Origin: Gaiellasilicea sp963705515
GTDB taxonomy: Bacteria; Actinomycetota; Thermoleophilia; Gaiellales; Gaiellaceae
DNA: 64,000 bases
Direction: 5' to 3'
Assembly (NCBI GenBank): GCA_963705515.1
Contig: CAVPJV010000009.1
Span: 558,001-622,000, forward strand
Positions 37,861-46,088 of this stretch are shown in pieces (within the stretch, counting starts at the first letter, position 1; every line of letters starts with the position of its first letter). The translations under genes and the position numbers were made by a program. Under the pieces are notes generated by a model. That model was given only the letters and a program-made list of their open reading frames with translations. It was not told the DNA's origin and made no database searches.

Positions 37861-39045
37861 ATGCGAGCAGTCGCGCTGCTCGTGCTCGCCGGCTTGTGGG
37901 CTGTAGCGGCCTGGTCGCTCTGGCAGAGCGTCGTCCCGGGCGACCTCGACCTGGGACAGGGCTCGCTGGCCGGGATCCCGCCGGACATCCTCGAGCGGGC
38001 CGACCGCTACGAGCTCTTCTTCCGCGTCGAGTTCGTCGTCTCGGAGGTCGTCCTGCTCGGCGTGCTCGTGCTCTACGCGAAGTACGGGATCCGCTTCGCG
38101 AAGGAGTCGGCGGCGGGCCGGATCGGCACGGGGATGCTGCTCGGGATGATCGGGCTGGCGCTCGTCTGGATCTCGCAGGTCCCGTTCCGCCTGGCCGAGG
38201 TCTGGTGGGACCGCCGCTACGACCAGACCGACAGCGGTTACATCGAGACGCTCTTCGCGAACTGGTTCGCGCTCGGCGCGGAGTTCCTGTTCATCTGCTT
38301 CGCGCTCGTCGTGGTGATGGCGCTCGCAGGACGGTTCCCGCGCCGCTGGTGGCTCGCCGCCGCACCGTTCTTCGTCGGGCTCGCCTTCCTCTTCGGCTTC
38401 ATCTACCCATACCTGACGCCGACGGAGCCGCTGCGGCGAGCAGACCTGCTGGCCGCGGGCCGTGAGTACGCAGCGAAACAGGGGATCGACCCCGTGCCGC
38501 TCCGCGTCGAAGACGTCACCGACTTCACGAGCGCGCCGAACGCCTACGCCGTCGGCTTCGGGCCGAGCAAGCGGATCGTCTTCTGGAACACGCTCCTCGA
38601 CGGCAGCTTCACGGACGACGAGGTGAAGACGGTGCTCGCGCACGAGCTCGGGCACCACTCGAGCAACCATCTCTTCGAGGGCGTCGCCTGGTACGCGCTC
38701 TTCGCTCTTCCCGGCGCCTGGCTGATCGCGCGCGTCACGCGGCGCCGCGGCGGCATGGGCAACCCGGCGGCGGTACCGCTGTCACTGCTCGTGATCGTCG
38801 TGCTCGACCTGCTCTCGCTGCCCGTCTACAACCTGATCTCACGGCACATGGAGGCCGAGGCGGACTGGAAGGCCCTCGAGACGACCCACAACCCCGGGGC
38901 CGCGAAGAGCCTCTTCCGAGAGTTCACGATCCAGTCCCTGAACGACCCGGATCCGCCGACCTGGTCGTACCTCCTCTTCGACAGCCACCCGTCGGTCGAG
39001 CAGCGGATCGCGATGGCCGAAGCCTGGCGCCGCCGCGCCAAGTAA
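37861..39045 (+). CDS. M48-family membrane zinc metallopeptidase (Ste24/HtpX-like)
   Basis: 394 residues with several membrane helices (residues 3-20, 58-75, 90-105, 137-155 and 165-185). The zinc motif is LAHELGHHSSNH (HExxH near residue 261), with the third ligand Glu in RHMEAEADWKALE (near residue 330). The C-terminal SHPSVEQRIAMAEAW is typical of Ste24-type proteases. It follows DUF4389 by 17 nt on the same strand. The last codons Ala-Lys-stop are part of a palindrome (39037-39061). Substrates in this organism are unknown; membrane-protein quality control is the likely role. Confidence 0.92.
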   Translation: MRAVALLVLAGLWAVAAWSLWQSVVPGDLDLGQGSLAGIPPDILERADRYELFFRVEFVVSEVVLLGVLVLYAKYGIRFAKESAAGRIGTGMLLGMIGLALVWISQVPFRLAEVWWDRRYDQTDSGYIETLFANWFALGAEFLFICFALVVVMALAGRFPRRWWLAAAPFFVGLAFLFGFIYPYLTPTEPLRRADLLAAGREYAAKQGIDPVPLRVEDVTDFTSAPNAYAVGFGPSKRIVFWNTLLDGSFTDDEVKTVLAHELGHHSSNHLFEGVAWYALFALPGAWLIARVTRRRGGMGNPAAVPLSLLVIVVLDLLSLPVYNLISRHMEAEADWKALETTHNPGAAKSLFREFTIQSLNDPDPPTWSYLLFDSHPSVEQRIAMAEAWRRRAK

Positions 39046-39061
39046 CAGTCTGTTGCAAGGC
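39037..39061 (+). repeat. 25-nt palindromic 3'-end element, copy 3
   Basis: Starts GCCAAGTAACAG and ends CTGTTGCAAGGC; a 7-bp inner stem (one G-T) around a single base, plus a 3-bp outer stem. The TAA is the M48 stop codon. The first 11 bases are identical to copies 1 and 2 read in gene direction. Confidence 0.58.
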
Positions 39062-39092
39062 GTGCAGCTCGGATCGCAGCTGCTCGAGCGCT

Positions 39093-39115
39093 GCTTGTAA
39101 CACTCTGTTGCTAGG
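39093..39115 (-). repeat. Palindromic 3'-end element, copy 4 (degenerate)
   Basis: On the minus strand it reads CTAGCAACAGAGTGTTACAA, beginning at the ETF-QO stop codon TAG. It shares the AACA...TGTT core with the other copies and faces copy 3 across about 30 nt, so each of two convergent genes ends in one element. Confidence 0.5.
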
Positions 39116-40821
39116 TCAGCGTGTATTCGGGGCCGGAGCCGCCCTCGGGCGGGGTGAGGCGGCCGCCCTTCGCGGAGATCGCCCCGCACTGGACGCAGTT
39201 GGACGGATTCACCTCGACGTGGACGAGGCCGTCGCCCGCCTCGCCGCCGAGCTCGTACACGTGCGCCGGGCACATGTTCACCCAGGCCTCGGCGAGGTCC
39301 TCTGGGGACGTTGCGCTGGACCCTGATGTGGCTGGGCTGGTCGTCGCGCGTCCGGTTGCCGGAGAGGAAGACGGAGGAGAGCTTGTCGAAGGTGAGCTTC
39401 CCGTCGGGCTTCGGATAGCGCGCGGCCCGGCCGGTGCGAATCAGCGAGTGCGCGGCGTTCGCCTCGCTGTGGAGTTCCCACGGCGGCAGCTTCCCCTTCG
39501 TCACGGTCATCGCCGACGCGCGCGCACCGCCTACGAAGAAGCCCTTGTCGAACGCCTGGCGCATGTTGCGGACCTCGTGCAGGTCGCCGACGACGTAGCT
39601 CGAGCGGAGCTCGTCGTCGTAGGAGTCGAAAACACCGTGGCGCGTCGGCGACTCGCCGCGCTGGAGTGACCGGAACGCGGCCTCGGCGGCCATGATCCCG
39701 GACTCGATCGCATAGTGGATCCCCTTCAACGTCGGCACGTTGACGAGCCCGGCGCCCTCGCCGACGAGCAGCAAGCCCGGCGCGTGGAACCGCTTCGGCA
39801 GCGCGTGGTAGCCGCCCTCCGTGATCGTCTTCGCACCCCAGGCCGCGCGCTCGCCGCCGGCGAGGATCTTGCGGAGGAGCTTGTGTGTCTTCAGCTCCTG
39901 GAGGACGTCGTGGACCGAGAACTCGACGTCACGCGACTCGAGCCCGGCGACGAACCCGAGCGAGACCATGTCCTCGCCCATCGGGTAGATGAACGAGCCG
40001 CCGAACTCGCCGTACTTGGCGCGCTTGCGCAGTGGCCAGCCCATTGTGTGGACGATGTGGCCGAGCGGCTTCGCGACCTTCCAGATCTCCTTGACGCCGA
40101 GCGCCCAGATCTGCGGCTGGTCGCCCGCGAGGCCAAAGCGGTCGATCGCGGCTCCGGTCAGGTGCCCCTGCGTCCCTTCCGCGAGGATCGTCACCTTCGC
40201 GGCGATGTCCGAGCCCGGCTCGTACGCGCCGACCGGCTTGCCGTCCCGTCCGAGCCCCTTGTCGCCCGTGCGGATCCCGTGCACCCGCCCGTCGGCGACG
40301 AGGAGCTTCTGCGCGTCGGTCTCGGGCAGCACCGCCGCTCCGAGCGCCTCGGCCTGCTCGGCGAGGAAACGGCCGAGCTGCGAGACGGAGACGATGTAGT
40401 TGCCGTGGTTCCGCATCGTCGGCGGCGGCGGAATCCGGAGCGCCGTCCCGCGCGAGAGCAGGTAGACCGCCTCCCCGTGCACCTGACCGTAGTTCGGCAC
40501 GTCCTCCATCATCAGCCGGTCGCGGAAGAGACGGCGGAGCGCACGGGGGTTGACGACTGCGCCGGAGAGGAGATGCGAGCCGGGCGCCTTGCCCTTCTCG
40601 ACGACGGCGACCGGCACTTCGCCGAGGCGCTCGGCGAGCTCGGGCGACTCCTCGAGCAGCTGCCCGAGCCGGATCGCGCAGGCGAGACCGGCAGGCCCGG
40701 CGCCGACGATCAGGACACCGACCTCGATCCGCTCCGGTGTCGGATCGGTCGGCGGGGCGATCACCTCGGACGGCGAGAACGGCGGCGGGTAGTCCGCCGG
40801 GCGGACGCCGCCCTTGCTCAT
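39111..40821 (-). CDS. Electron transfer flavoprotein:quinone oxidoreductase (apparent +1 frameshift)
   Basis: Expected 569 residues. It takes electrons from reduced ETF and passes them to (mena)quinone at the membrane. FAD motif VGVLIVGAGPAGLACAIRLG is near residue 32; the quinone/FAD region includes GEGAGLVNVPTLKGIHYAIE. The frame breaks near 39303: PSHIRVQRNVP continues in another frame as EDLAEAWVNMCPAHVYELGG and the true stop at 39111. One surplus base explains it. The Fe-S tail is odd: NCVQCGAISAKGG has only two Cys where the family has CxxCxxC, so only three cluster Cys remain with that in NMCPAHV. Its ATG overlaps the etfA stop. Confidence 0.9.
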
Positions 40822-41778
40822 CCTTTACGTGCCTGGACGAGCTCGGTCAGCTTCGGCACGATCGTGTGCAGGTCGCCGACGACGCCGAGGTCGGCGAACT
40901 CGAAGATGGGTGCGTTCGGGTCCTTGTTGATCGCGACGATCGTCTTCGAGCTCTGCATGCCCGACCTTGTGCTGGATCGCGCCGGAGATCCCACAGGCGA
41001 TGTAGAGCGTCGGCGAGACGGACTTGCCGGTCTGGCCGACCTGGGCCGAGTACGGGTACCAGCCCGCGTCGACGACGGCGCGGGTCGCGGCCACCGCTCC
41101 GCCGAGCGCCTTCGCGAGACCCTCGACGAGCGCGAACTTCTCCGGCTCGCCGAGACCGCGACCGCCGGCCACGATCACGTTCGCGTCCTCGATCGACGGG
41201 CCGCTCTCCTCAGCGTGCGCCTGCTCGACCATCTCGGCCGCGAGCGAGTGTTCGCGCAGTTGCGGCTCGAAGGTCTCGACCGTCCCCGCCGCCGCCAGCT
41301 CGACCGGGTCGAGGGAGCCGGCGCGGAAGAGCCCGATCCGCGGCGTCGTCTTCCAGCCCACGTCGACGACGACGGAGTCGCCGAGCGCGGACTGCTTGCC
41401 GACGAGCGCTCCGCCGTCGTCGACGAGGTCGGTCAGCTGCCAGTTCAGCCCTGCCTCGAGGCGGGCCGCCAGCCCCGCGGCTATGTCGGCCGTGAGGATC
41501 GACTGGCCGAAGAGCACAGTCTCGATCCCCTTCTCCTCGACGAGCTGCGCCATCGCGTCGACACGCGGCTGAGGCAGCGGCGCCTCGAGCCTCGCGTCGT
41601 CGGCGACGTACACCGTCGCGGCGCCGTGCCTGGCCGCCTGCTCCGCCAACCCGTCCAGACCGAAGCCGACGATCACGCCGGCGACGTCCCCGCCGAGGCT
41701 CGCAGCCTTCGAGAGCACCGCGAGCGAGCCCTTCTGTAGCTCGCCGTTGTGGTGCTCGAGGAAAACGAGGACGCTCAT
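40818..41778 (-). CDS. etfA: Electron transfer flavoprotein alpha subunit (apparent +1 frameshift)
   Basis: Expected 319 residues. It binds FAD and, with the beta subunit, collects electrons from acyl-CoA dehydrogenases. Present are ADVIVAGGRG-like VIVAGGRGLGEPEKFALVEG, WYPYSAQVGQTGKSVSPTLY and ACGISGAIQHKVG. Just after that the frame breaks near 40961. The conserved continuation QSSKTIVAINKDPNAPIFEF and VGDLHTIVPKLTELVQARKG lie in another frame and reach the stop at 40818. Removing one C restores the gene. It follows etfB by 2 nt and overlaps ETF-QO (ATGA). Confidence 0.92.
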
Positions 41779-41780
41779 GC

Positions 41781-42560
41781 TCAGATCAGCCGCTTCTCGG
41801 TCAGGAAGGCCACGATCTGCTCGGCCGCGCTGCCGTCGTCCTCGATCTTGCGCGTGTCGCCGCGCGGCGGTGGGTCGGAGAGCGCGAGCACCTCCGTGCG
41901 CGATCCCAACTGGCCGGCGCTGTCGCCGTCGACGCCGAGGTCGGACAGTGAGAGCGTCTCCTGCGGCTTCGACTTCGCACCCATGATCCCCTTGAGCGAC
42001 GGGTAGCGCGGCTCGTTGATCGAGTCGGCGACGGCGACGACGGCCGGCAGCGGCGCGCGGATGACGTCGTAGCCGAACTCAGTCTGCCGCTTGCCGGTGA
42101 GCGAGCCGCCCTCGAGCGTCAGCTCGGCGACCTGGGAGATGACCGGCCGCTGCAGACGTTCGGCGATCGCGGCCCAGAGGACGGCGCCGTCGGAGTCGGA
42201 GGACTGCTGCCCGAAGAGGACGAGGTCGGGCTGCTCGCGCTCGAGCGCCTTCGCGAGCGTGAGGCTGGTGGCGACGAGATCGGAGCCCGCGGCGCCGTCG
42301 TCGGCGACGAGCACGGCGCGGTCGGCGCCCATCGCGAGCGCCTTGCGCAGCGAGTTGAGCGCGCGCTCGGGTCCCATCGAGACGACGACCACCTCTCCCT
42401 CGCCGGTCGCGTCCTTCAGCCGGAGCGCTTCCTCGACGGCGTTCGCGTCGAAGGCGTTCAGCGCGCCTTCACCGGAGCGGTCGAGGCGCTTGGTCCCGAG
42501 GTCGATCCGCTTGTGCGCGGTCGCATCCGGAACCTCCTTCACGCAGACGGCGATCTTCAT
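41781..42560 (-). CDS. etfB: Electron transfer flavoprotein beta subunit
   Basis: 259 residues: MKIAVCVKEVPDATAHKRID, the AMP-binding and recognition region DLVLFGQQSSDSDGAVLW (near residue 110) and VADSINEPRYPSLKGIMGAK, the recognition loop that contacts dehydrogenase partners. It is the first gene of etfB-etfA-ETF-QO. A TAGAGT box 7 nt upstream suggests leaderless transcription. Complete. Confidence 0.96.
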   Translation of the reverse strand: MKIAVCVKEVPDATAHKRIDLGTKRLDRSGEGALNAFDANAVEEALRLKDATGEGEVVVVSMGPERALNSLRKALAMGADRAVLVADDGAAGSDLVATSLTLAKALEREQPDLVLFGQQSSDSDGAVLWAAIAERLQRPVISQVAELTLEGGSLTGKRQTEFGYDVIRAPLPAVVAVADSINEPRYPSLKGIMGAKSKPQETLSLSDLGVDGDSAGQLGSRTEVLALSDPPPRGDTRKIEDDGSAAEQIVAFLTEKRLI

Positions 42561-42567
42561 CGCGCGG

Positions 42568-42573
42568 ACTCTA
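42568..42573 (-). promoter_or_regulatory. Candidate -10 of the etf operon (leaderless)
   Basis: The minus strand reads TAGAGT, ending 7 nt before the etfB ATG; TGAGCC 17 nt further upstream is a weak -35. Confidence 0.45.
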
Positions 42574-42668
42574 GCGGGGCGTCACCACCCGGCTCAGGGG
42601 GTAGGCGTCGCCTGCGGTGCCGCCGGCGCTTTTACCCCTTTTGGGCAGTAATCCGCCGCGGGCTCTGG

Positions 42669-42674
42669 TAGGGT
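42669..42674 (+). promoter_or_regulatory. Candidate -10 for the M23-like gene
   Basis: TAGGGT lies 29 nt before the ATG, preceded by TTGGGC with a long (22 nt) spacing. The 42561-42703 gap otherwise shows a GC-rich stretch without a recognisable riboswitch. Confidence 0.3.
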
Positions 42675-42703
42675 CCCGCCCTTCGCGCGCGACCCGGTAC
42701 TCG

Positions 42704-43597
42704 ATGACCCCCGTCCGGACGACAGCACGAGGCTTGCTCCTCACCCTGATCGCGCTCCTGCTCGGTGCAGGGGCCGCGGCCGCTTCGACCTCCGCGCCCG
42801 TGCCGCGGCTCGTCTTCCCGATCCTCGGTGCCGCCACCTACACCGACGACTTCGGCGACCCGCGCAGCCAGGGCGCACACGAGGGGAACGACATCGTGGC
42901 GCCGCGCCGAGCGCTCGCCCTCGCCGCAGAGGCCGGCACGGTCAAGTTCCACACGACGTCGTCGCAGGCCGGCTGCATGCTCTACCTCGAGGGCAAGAGC
43001 GGCACCGAGTACCTCTATATCCACCTCAACAACGACCTCACCGACACGAACGACAACCAGGGCACGTGCGTTCCGGGCGTCGCGTACGCGAAGGGGTTGA
43101 AGAGCGGCGCCAAGGTCGCGGCCGGCGAGGTGATCGCCTACGTCGGCGACTCCGGCGACGCGAACGGGATCCATCCGCATCTCCACTTCGAGGTCCACCC
43201 GAACGGCGGCGCGGCGACGAGCCCGTTTCCGTATCTGAACAAGGCGCGGCGCCTGCTCTTCTCGGCGGCAGCCGGCACGACCTTCACGCTCGCGCTCACA
43301 GGCAAAGTGGCGAACGCCGTCGGCGAGGACCTCCAGGTCACGGTCGACCAGGTGCGCCAGTGGCCCGGCGGCCGCAAGGTCAAGCAGTCCGGCCAGAAGG
43401 TGCCGATCACGGTCCCGGAGACGGCCACGATCGAAGGCGCCGGCGCCCCCGCCGTGCTCGCTGACTACCCCGCGCTCGAGCTGCTGACGAAGGGCCTGCC
43501 CGTCACCGTCTGGACGTCGCCTGCCAAGGTGACGCCGGCCGCGCTCTTCGGCGCCAAGGGCGCGCTCGCCGCGTCCCGCGTCGTCGTCAAGCCGTAG
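42704..43597 (+). CDS. Secreted M23-type (LytM) metallopeptidase-like protein
   Basis: 297 residues. The signal peptide is at residues 1-27 (RGLLLTLIALLLGAGAAAAS). The peptidase M23 domain has HEGNDIVA (H-x3-D, near residue 62) and HPHLHFEVH (HxH, near residue 161), the two zinc-binding motifs of peptidoglycan endopeptidases. A C-terminal domain of about 100 residues has a repetitive beta-like pattern. The ATG at 42704 gives a clean signal peptide; a start 29 codons earlier is possible but adds an unlikely leader. Function: cell-wall turnover, or binding if inactive. Confidence 0.83.
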   Translation: MTPVRTTARGLLLTLIALLLGAGAAAASTSAPVPRLVFPILGAATYTDDFGDPRSQGAHEGNDIVAPRRALALAAEAGTVKFHTTSSQAGCMLYLEGKSGTEYLYIHLNNDLTDTNDNQGTCVPGVAYAKGLKSGAKVAAGEVIAYVGDSGDANGIHPHLHFEVHPNGGAATSPFPYLNKARRLLFSAAAGTTFTLALTGKVANAVGEDLQVTVDQVRQWPGGRKVKQSGQKVPITVPETATIEGAGAPAVLADYPALELLTKGLPVTVWTSPAKVTPAALFGAKGALAASRVVVKP

Positions 43598-43606
43598 CGG
43601 CTCGAG

Positions 43607-44002
43607 CTAGACCGGGATCTTCGCGGTCAGGAAGTCGACGATCTCGCTGGTCGGCGCGCCCGGGGTGAAGACGGCGGCGACGCCCTTGCTCTTGAGCTCC
43701 TCGGCGTCCTCGTTCGGGATCGTCCCGCCGACGAGGACGAGCACGTCGTCGACGCCGTTCTCCTTCAGTCCGTCGAGGATCCGCGGCACGAGCGTCATGT
43801 GCGCGCCGGAGAGGATCGAAATCCCAACCGCGTCCGCGTCCTCCTGGATCGCGGTTTCCACGATCTGCTCCGGCGTCTGGTGGAGACCCGTGTAGATGAC
43901 CTCCATTCCGGCGTCCCGGAGGGCCCTCGCGATGATCTTCGCACCCCGGTCGTGACCGTCCAGGCCGGGCTTCGCGATCACCACTCTGATCTTCCTGGCC
44001 AT
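43607..44002 (-). CDS. B12-binding small subunit of acyl-CoA mutase (IcmB / MCM C-terminal type)
   Basis: 131 residues, the stand-alone adenosylcobalamin-binding domain. DGHDRGAKIIARAL (DxHxxG, His ligating cobalt, near residue 16), the SILSGAH segment (near residue 63) and LVLVGGTIPNEDAEELKSKG (GG motif) are all present. The size matches IcmB of isobutyryl-CoA mutase. The large subunit is at 46089-47756, on the same strand but with three genes between. Confidence 0.93.
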   Translation of the reverse strand: MARKIRVVIAKPGLDGHDRGAKIIARALRDAGMEVIYTGLHQTPEQIVETAIQEDADAVGISILSGAHMTLVPRILDGLKENGVDDVLVLVGGTIPNEDAEELKSKGVAAVFTPGAPTSEIVDFLTAKIPV

Positions 44003-44017
44003 GCCGTCGGCAAGTAT

Positions 44018-44740
44018 ATGGAGGTGAAGCTCACGGTCATCGGCTGCTCACCCGCCTGGCCCAACCCCGGCGGGGCCTGTTCGGGGTACCTCGTCGAGGG
44101 TCGTTTGCTGCTCGACTGCGGCCCCGGCGTGCTCGCGAAGTTGCGCCAGCGGCAGCCCTGGCCGACGGTCGAGGCGATCGCGATCACGCATCTCCACCTC
44201 GATCACTGGGGCGACCTCGTCCCGTGGGTCTGGGGCGGCCTGTTCGGTCCCGGCGAGTCACTGCCGAGGCCGAAGCTGTGGCTGCCGCCGGGGGCCCGGG
44301 AGCAGCTCCGGCCCGTCCTCTCGGTGCTCGGGAGCGAGGACATGTTCGACCGTGCCTTCGAGGTGTCTGAGTACGAGGCTCGCGTGCCGTTCACCGCCGC
44401 GGCCGGCCTCGAGGTCACCGCAGTCCCGGTCGACCACTACGCGATCCAGGCCTTCGGCTTCCGCGTCAAGGGCGACCGCGTCCTTGCCTACTCCGGCGAC
44501 AGCGGACCGTCGGACGCACTCGCGGAGATCGCGCGCGACGCCGACCTCCTCCTCTCCGAGGCGACGCTCGAGAACGGCGGCTACGACGGACCCGATCGCG
44601 GTCACCTCTCGCCCGACGAGGTGTCGGAAGCAGCGGCCGACGCCCGCGCGCTCCGGGTCGTGCTCACTCACCGGCCGTTCGAGCGGGAGGCGCCGCCCGG
44701 CGTCGAACTCGCCTACGACGGGCTCGAGCTCGAGTTCTAG
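44018..44740 (+). CDS. MBL-fold metallo-hydrolase
   Basis: About 240 residues. The metallo-beta-lactamase motif THLHLDHWGDL (HxHxDH) is near residue 60, and later metal ligands are in VDHYAIQAFGFRV, YSGDSGPSDAL and VLTHRP. The N-terminus KLTVIGCSPAWPNPGGACSG resembles RNase Z-like and lactonase-like MBL proteins. The start could be ATG 44018 or GTG 44024; the latter leaves room for an AAGTAT -10-like box 6 nt upstream. It is divergent from the B12-binding gene, only 15 nt apart. Substrate unknown. Confidence 0.87.
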   Translation: MEVKLTVIGCSPAWPNPGGACSGYLVEGRLLLDCGPGVLAKLRQRQPWPTVEAIAITHLHLDHWGDLVPWVWGGLFGPGESLPRPKLWLPPGAREQLRPVLSVLGSEDMFDRAFEVSEYEARVPFTAAAGLEVTAVPVDHYAIQAFGFRVKGDRVLAYSGDSGPSDALAEIARDADLLLSEATLENGGYDGPDRGHLSPDEVSEAAADARALRVVLTHRPFEREAPPGVELAYDGLELEF

Positions 44741-44753
44741 GAACGCCAAACCC

Positions 44754-45497
44754 CTAGTGGAGCCGCGAGGCGTCGTACGCCTTCTGCGCGCGGCGCGAGC
44801 GCACGCGCTCGATCACGAGCAGCGCGGCCGGCACGAGCAGCGCCAGCGCGACCAGCGCCGCGGGCACGAGCAGCCAGACGGCGCCGAGGCTGGTCGACGC
44901 GCTCCGCTGCGGCGCGAGGTCGACCCGGAACGGCGAGCCGTCGGAGCGGCTCGGCCGCGCGCTACCGCCGCCTCCCCGCGGCGACCACGAGTCGACAAGC
45001 CAGCGCCGCTTCGCACCCGCACCGACCGAGCGGAGCGACAGGTTGAAGACAGCCGGTCGCACCGCGGCGCCCGGCGGCGGGAACACCGCCACCTGGAGCC
45101 CGATCTCGTTCGCGTACGAGTAGTCGAACTGCCAGCGCGCGTCGTCGACCGGGTACGGCACGACCGGGATGTCGCCCGTGCGCCACTCGTCGCGCGTCGT
45201 GGTCCCGCGCAGGTTCGGGCCGACGAGCTCGTAGGCCCGCTCGGCGTGCTCGCGCCGCACTGCGGTCTCGACGAAGCGCGCTGCGGTGGCGATCACCGCA
45301 CGCCGTTCGGCCGGCGCCATCCTGATCGGGATCGGCGGCACGTAGAGGTCGGCCTTCCCGTGGAGCGGCGTCTCGACGATCGTGGCCGTGTTCCAGAAGA
45401 AGATGCTCACGAGCGCGGCCGCGACACCGACCGCGAGCAGGAGACCGACCTTGAGTGCGCGCCGCCGGAAGCGCGGCGACGACAGCCGGCCCGCCAC
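44754..45497 (-). CDS. Membrane-anchored protein with C-terminal helix, paralogue 1
   Basis: 247 residues. An N-terminal membrane helix (ALKVGLLLAVGVAAALVSIF) is followed by an extracytoplasmic domain with FVETAVRREHAERAYELVGP and TTRDEWRTGDIPVVPYP. A Gly/Ser/Arg linker and a second helix (WLLVPAALVALALLVPAAL) follow, with a short Arg-rich tail. The domain is clearly homologous to that of the next gene upstream (45506-46033). The GTG at 45495-45497 lies 8 nt after that gene's stop. I recognise no named family; the domain looks like an NTF2-like or ligand-binding fold, which is a guess. Confidence 0.72.
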   Translation of the reverse strand: MAGRLSSPRFRRRALKVGLLLAVGVAAALVSIFFWNTATIVETPLHGKADLYVPPIPIRMAPAERRAVIATAARFVETAVRREHAERAYELVGPNLRGTTTRDEWRTGDIPVVPYPVDDARWQFDYSYANEIGLQVAVFPPPGAAVRPAVFNLSLRSVGAGAKRRWLVDSWSPRGGGGSARPSRSDGSPFRVDLAPQRSASTSLGAVWLLVPAALVALALLVPAALLVIERVRSRRAQKAYDASRLH

Positions 45498-45505
45498 GCC
45501 AGGAC

Positions 45506-46033
45506 CTAGTCTCTGGCGTTCGGGACGGCCGGCGCCGCGCGCGGCACCCAGTAGTTCACCCGCCAGTGGGCGCCCGTCTTCTTCAGCCCGATGAAGAAGA
45601 TCTGCGGCTTCACCTTGGTGGACTCCTTCGGCAGCAGCGCGACCTCGAGGATCGCCTCGTCCGGGTAGGACTCGTCGACCTTGAAGGTCGCAGTCTCGAT
45701 CGCCTTGGCCGGGTAGTAGACGACCGGGATATTCCCCGTCAGCCACTCCCGCCTCGTCATCCCCTGCCTGAGCTCGGGGTGCACCAGGTCGTACGACTCG
45801 CCGAGGTTCTCGCGTGCGACCGCGGTGAGGATGAACCTGCCCGCGACGCGCCGGGCCTCCGTGTCGAGCGGGACTTGCTTGCGGGGCGTGAAGACCTGCG
45901 CCGGCTTGTCCGACAAGGGCGTCTCCTGCGACGTGCCGGTGTCCCCGAAGTACGCGACCGTGAACGCGACGACCCCCGCCGTGAGGACGAGGCCCGCCAG
46001 GAGCGAGACCTGTCGGTGCGTGCGCGCGCTCAC
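45506..46033 (-). CDS. Membrane-anchored protein, paralogue 2
   Basis: 175 residues: an N-terminal helix (VSLLAGLVLTAGVVAFTVAY) and an extracytoplasmic domain with FILTAVARENLGESYDLVHP and GMTRREWLTGNIPVVYYP, matching paralogue 1 closely in these two blocks. It lacks the second helix of paralogue 1. The GTG at 46031-46033 has AGGTGA just upstream. The tandem pair is on the strand of the mutase genes that flank it, and may be unrelated to them. Confidence 0.72.
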   Translation of the reverse strand: MSARTHRQVSLLAGLVLTAGVVAFTVAYFGDTGTSQETPLSDKPAQVFTPRKQVPLDTEARRVAGRFILTAVARENLGESYDLVHPELRQGMTRREWLTGNIPVVYYPAKAIETATFKVDESYPDEAILEVALLPKESTKVKPQIFFIGLKKTGAHWRVNYWVPRAAPAVPNARD

Positions 46034-46088
46034 GTCACCTAGGACGGCCGCGGCACTGTTCAGTTAGATGAAGGCTAGGTTAAGCGCT

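Noticed and set aside
42561..42703. c-di-AMP or other riboswitch before the M23-like gene
   Set aside because: Cell-wall hydrolase genes in Actinobacteria often carry such leaders, but the 143-nt gap is shared with the divergent etf promoter and shows none of the conserved pairing elements I could recognise.
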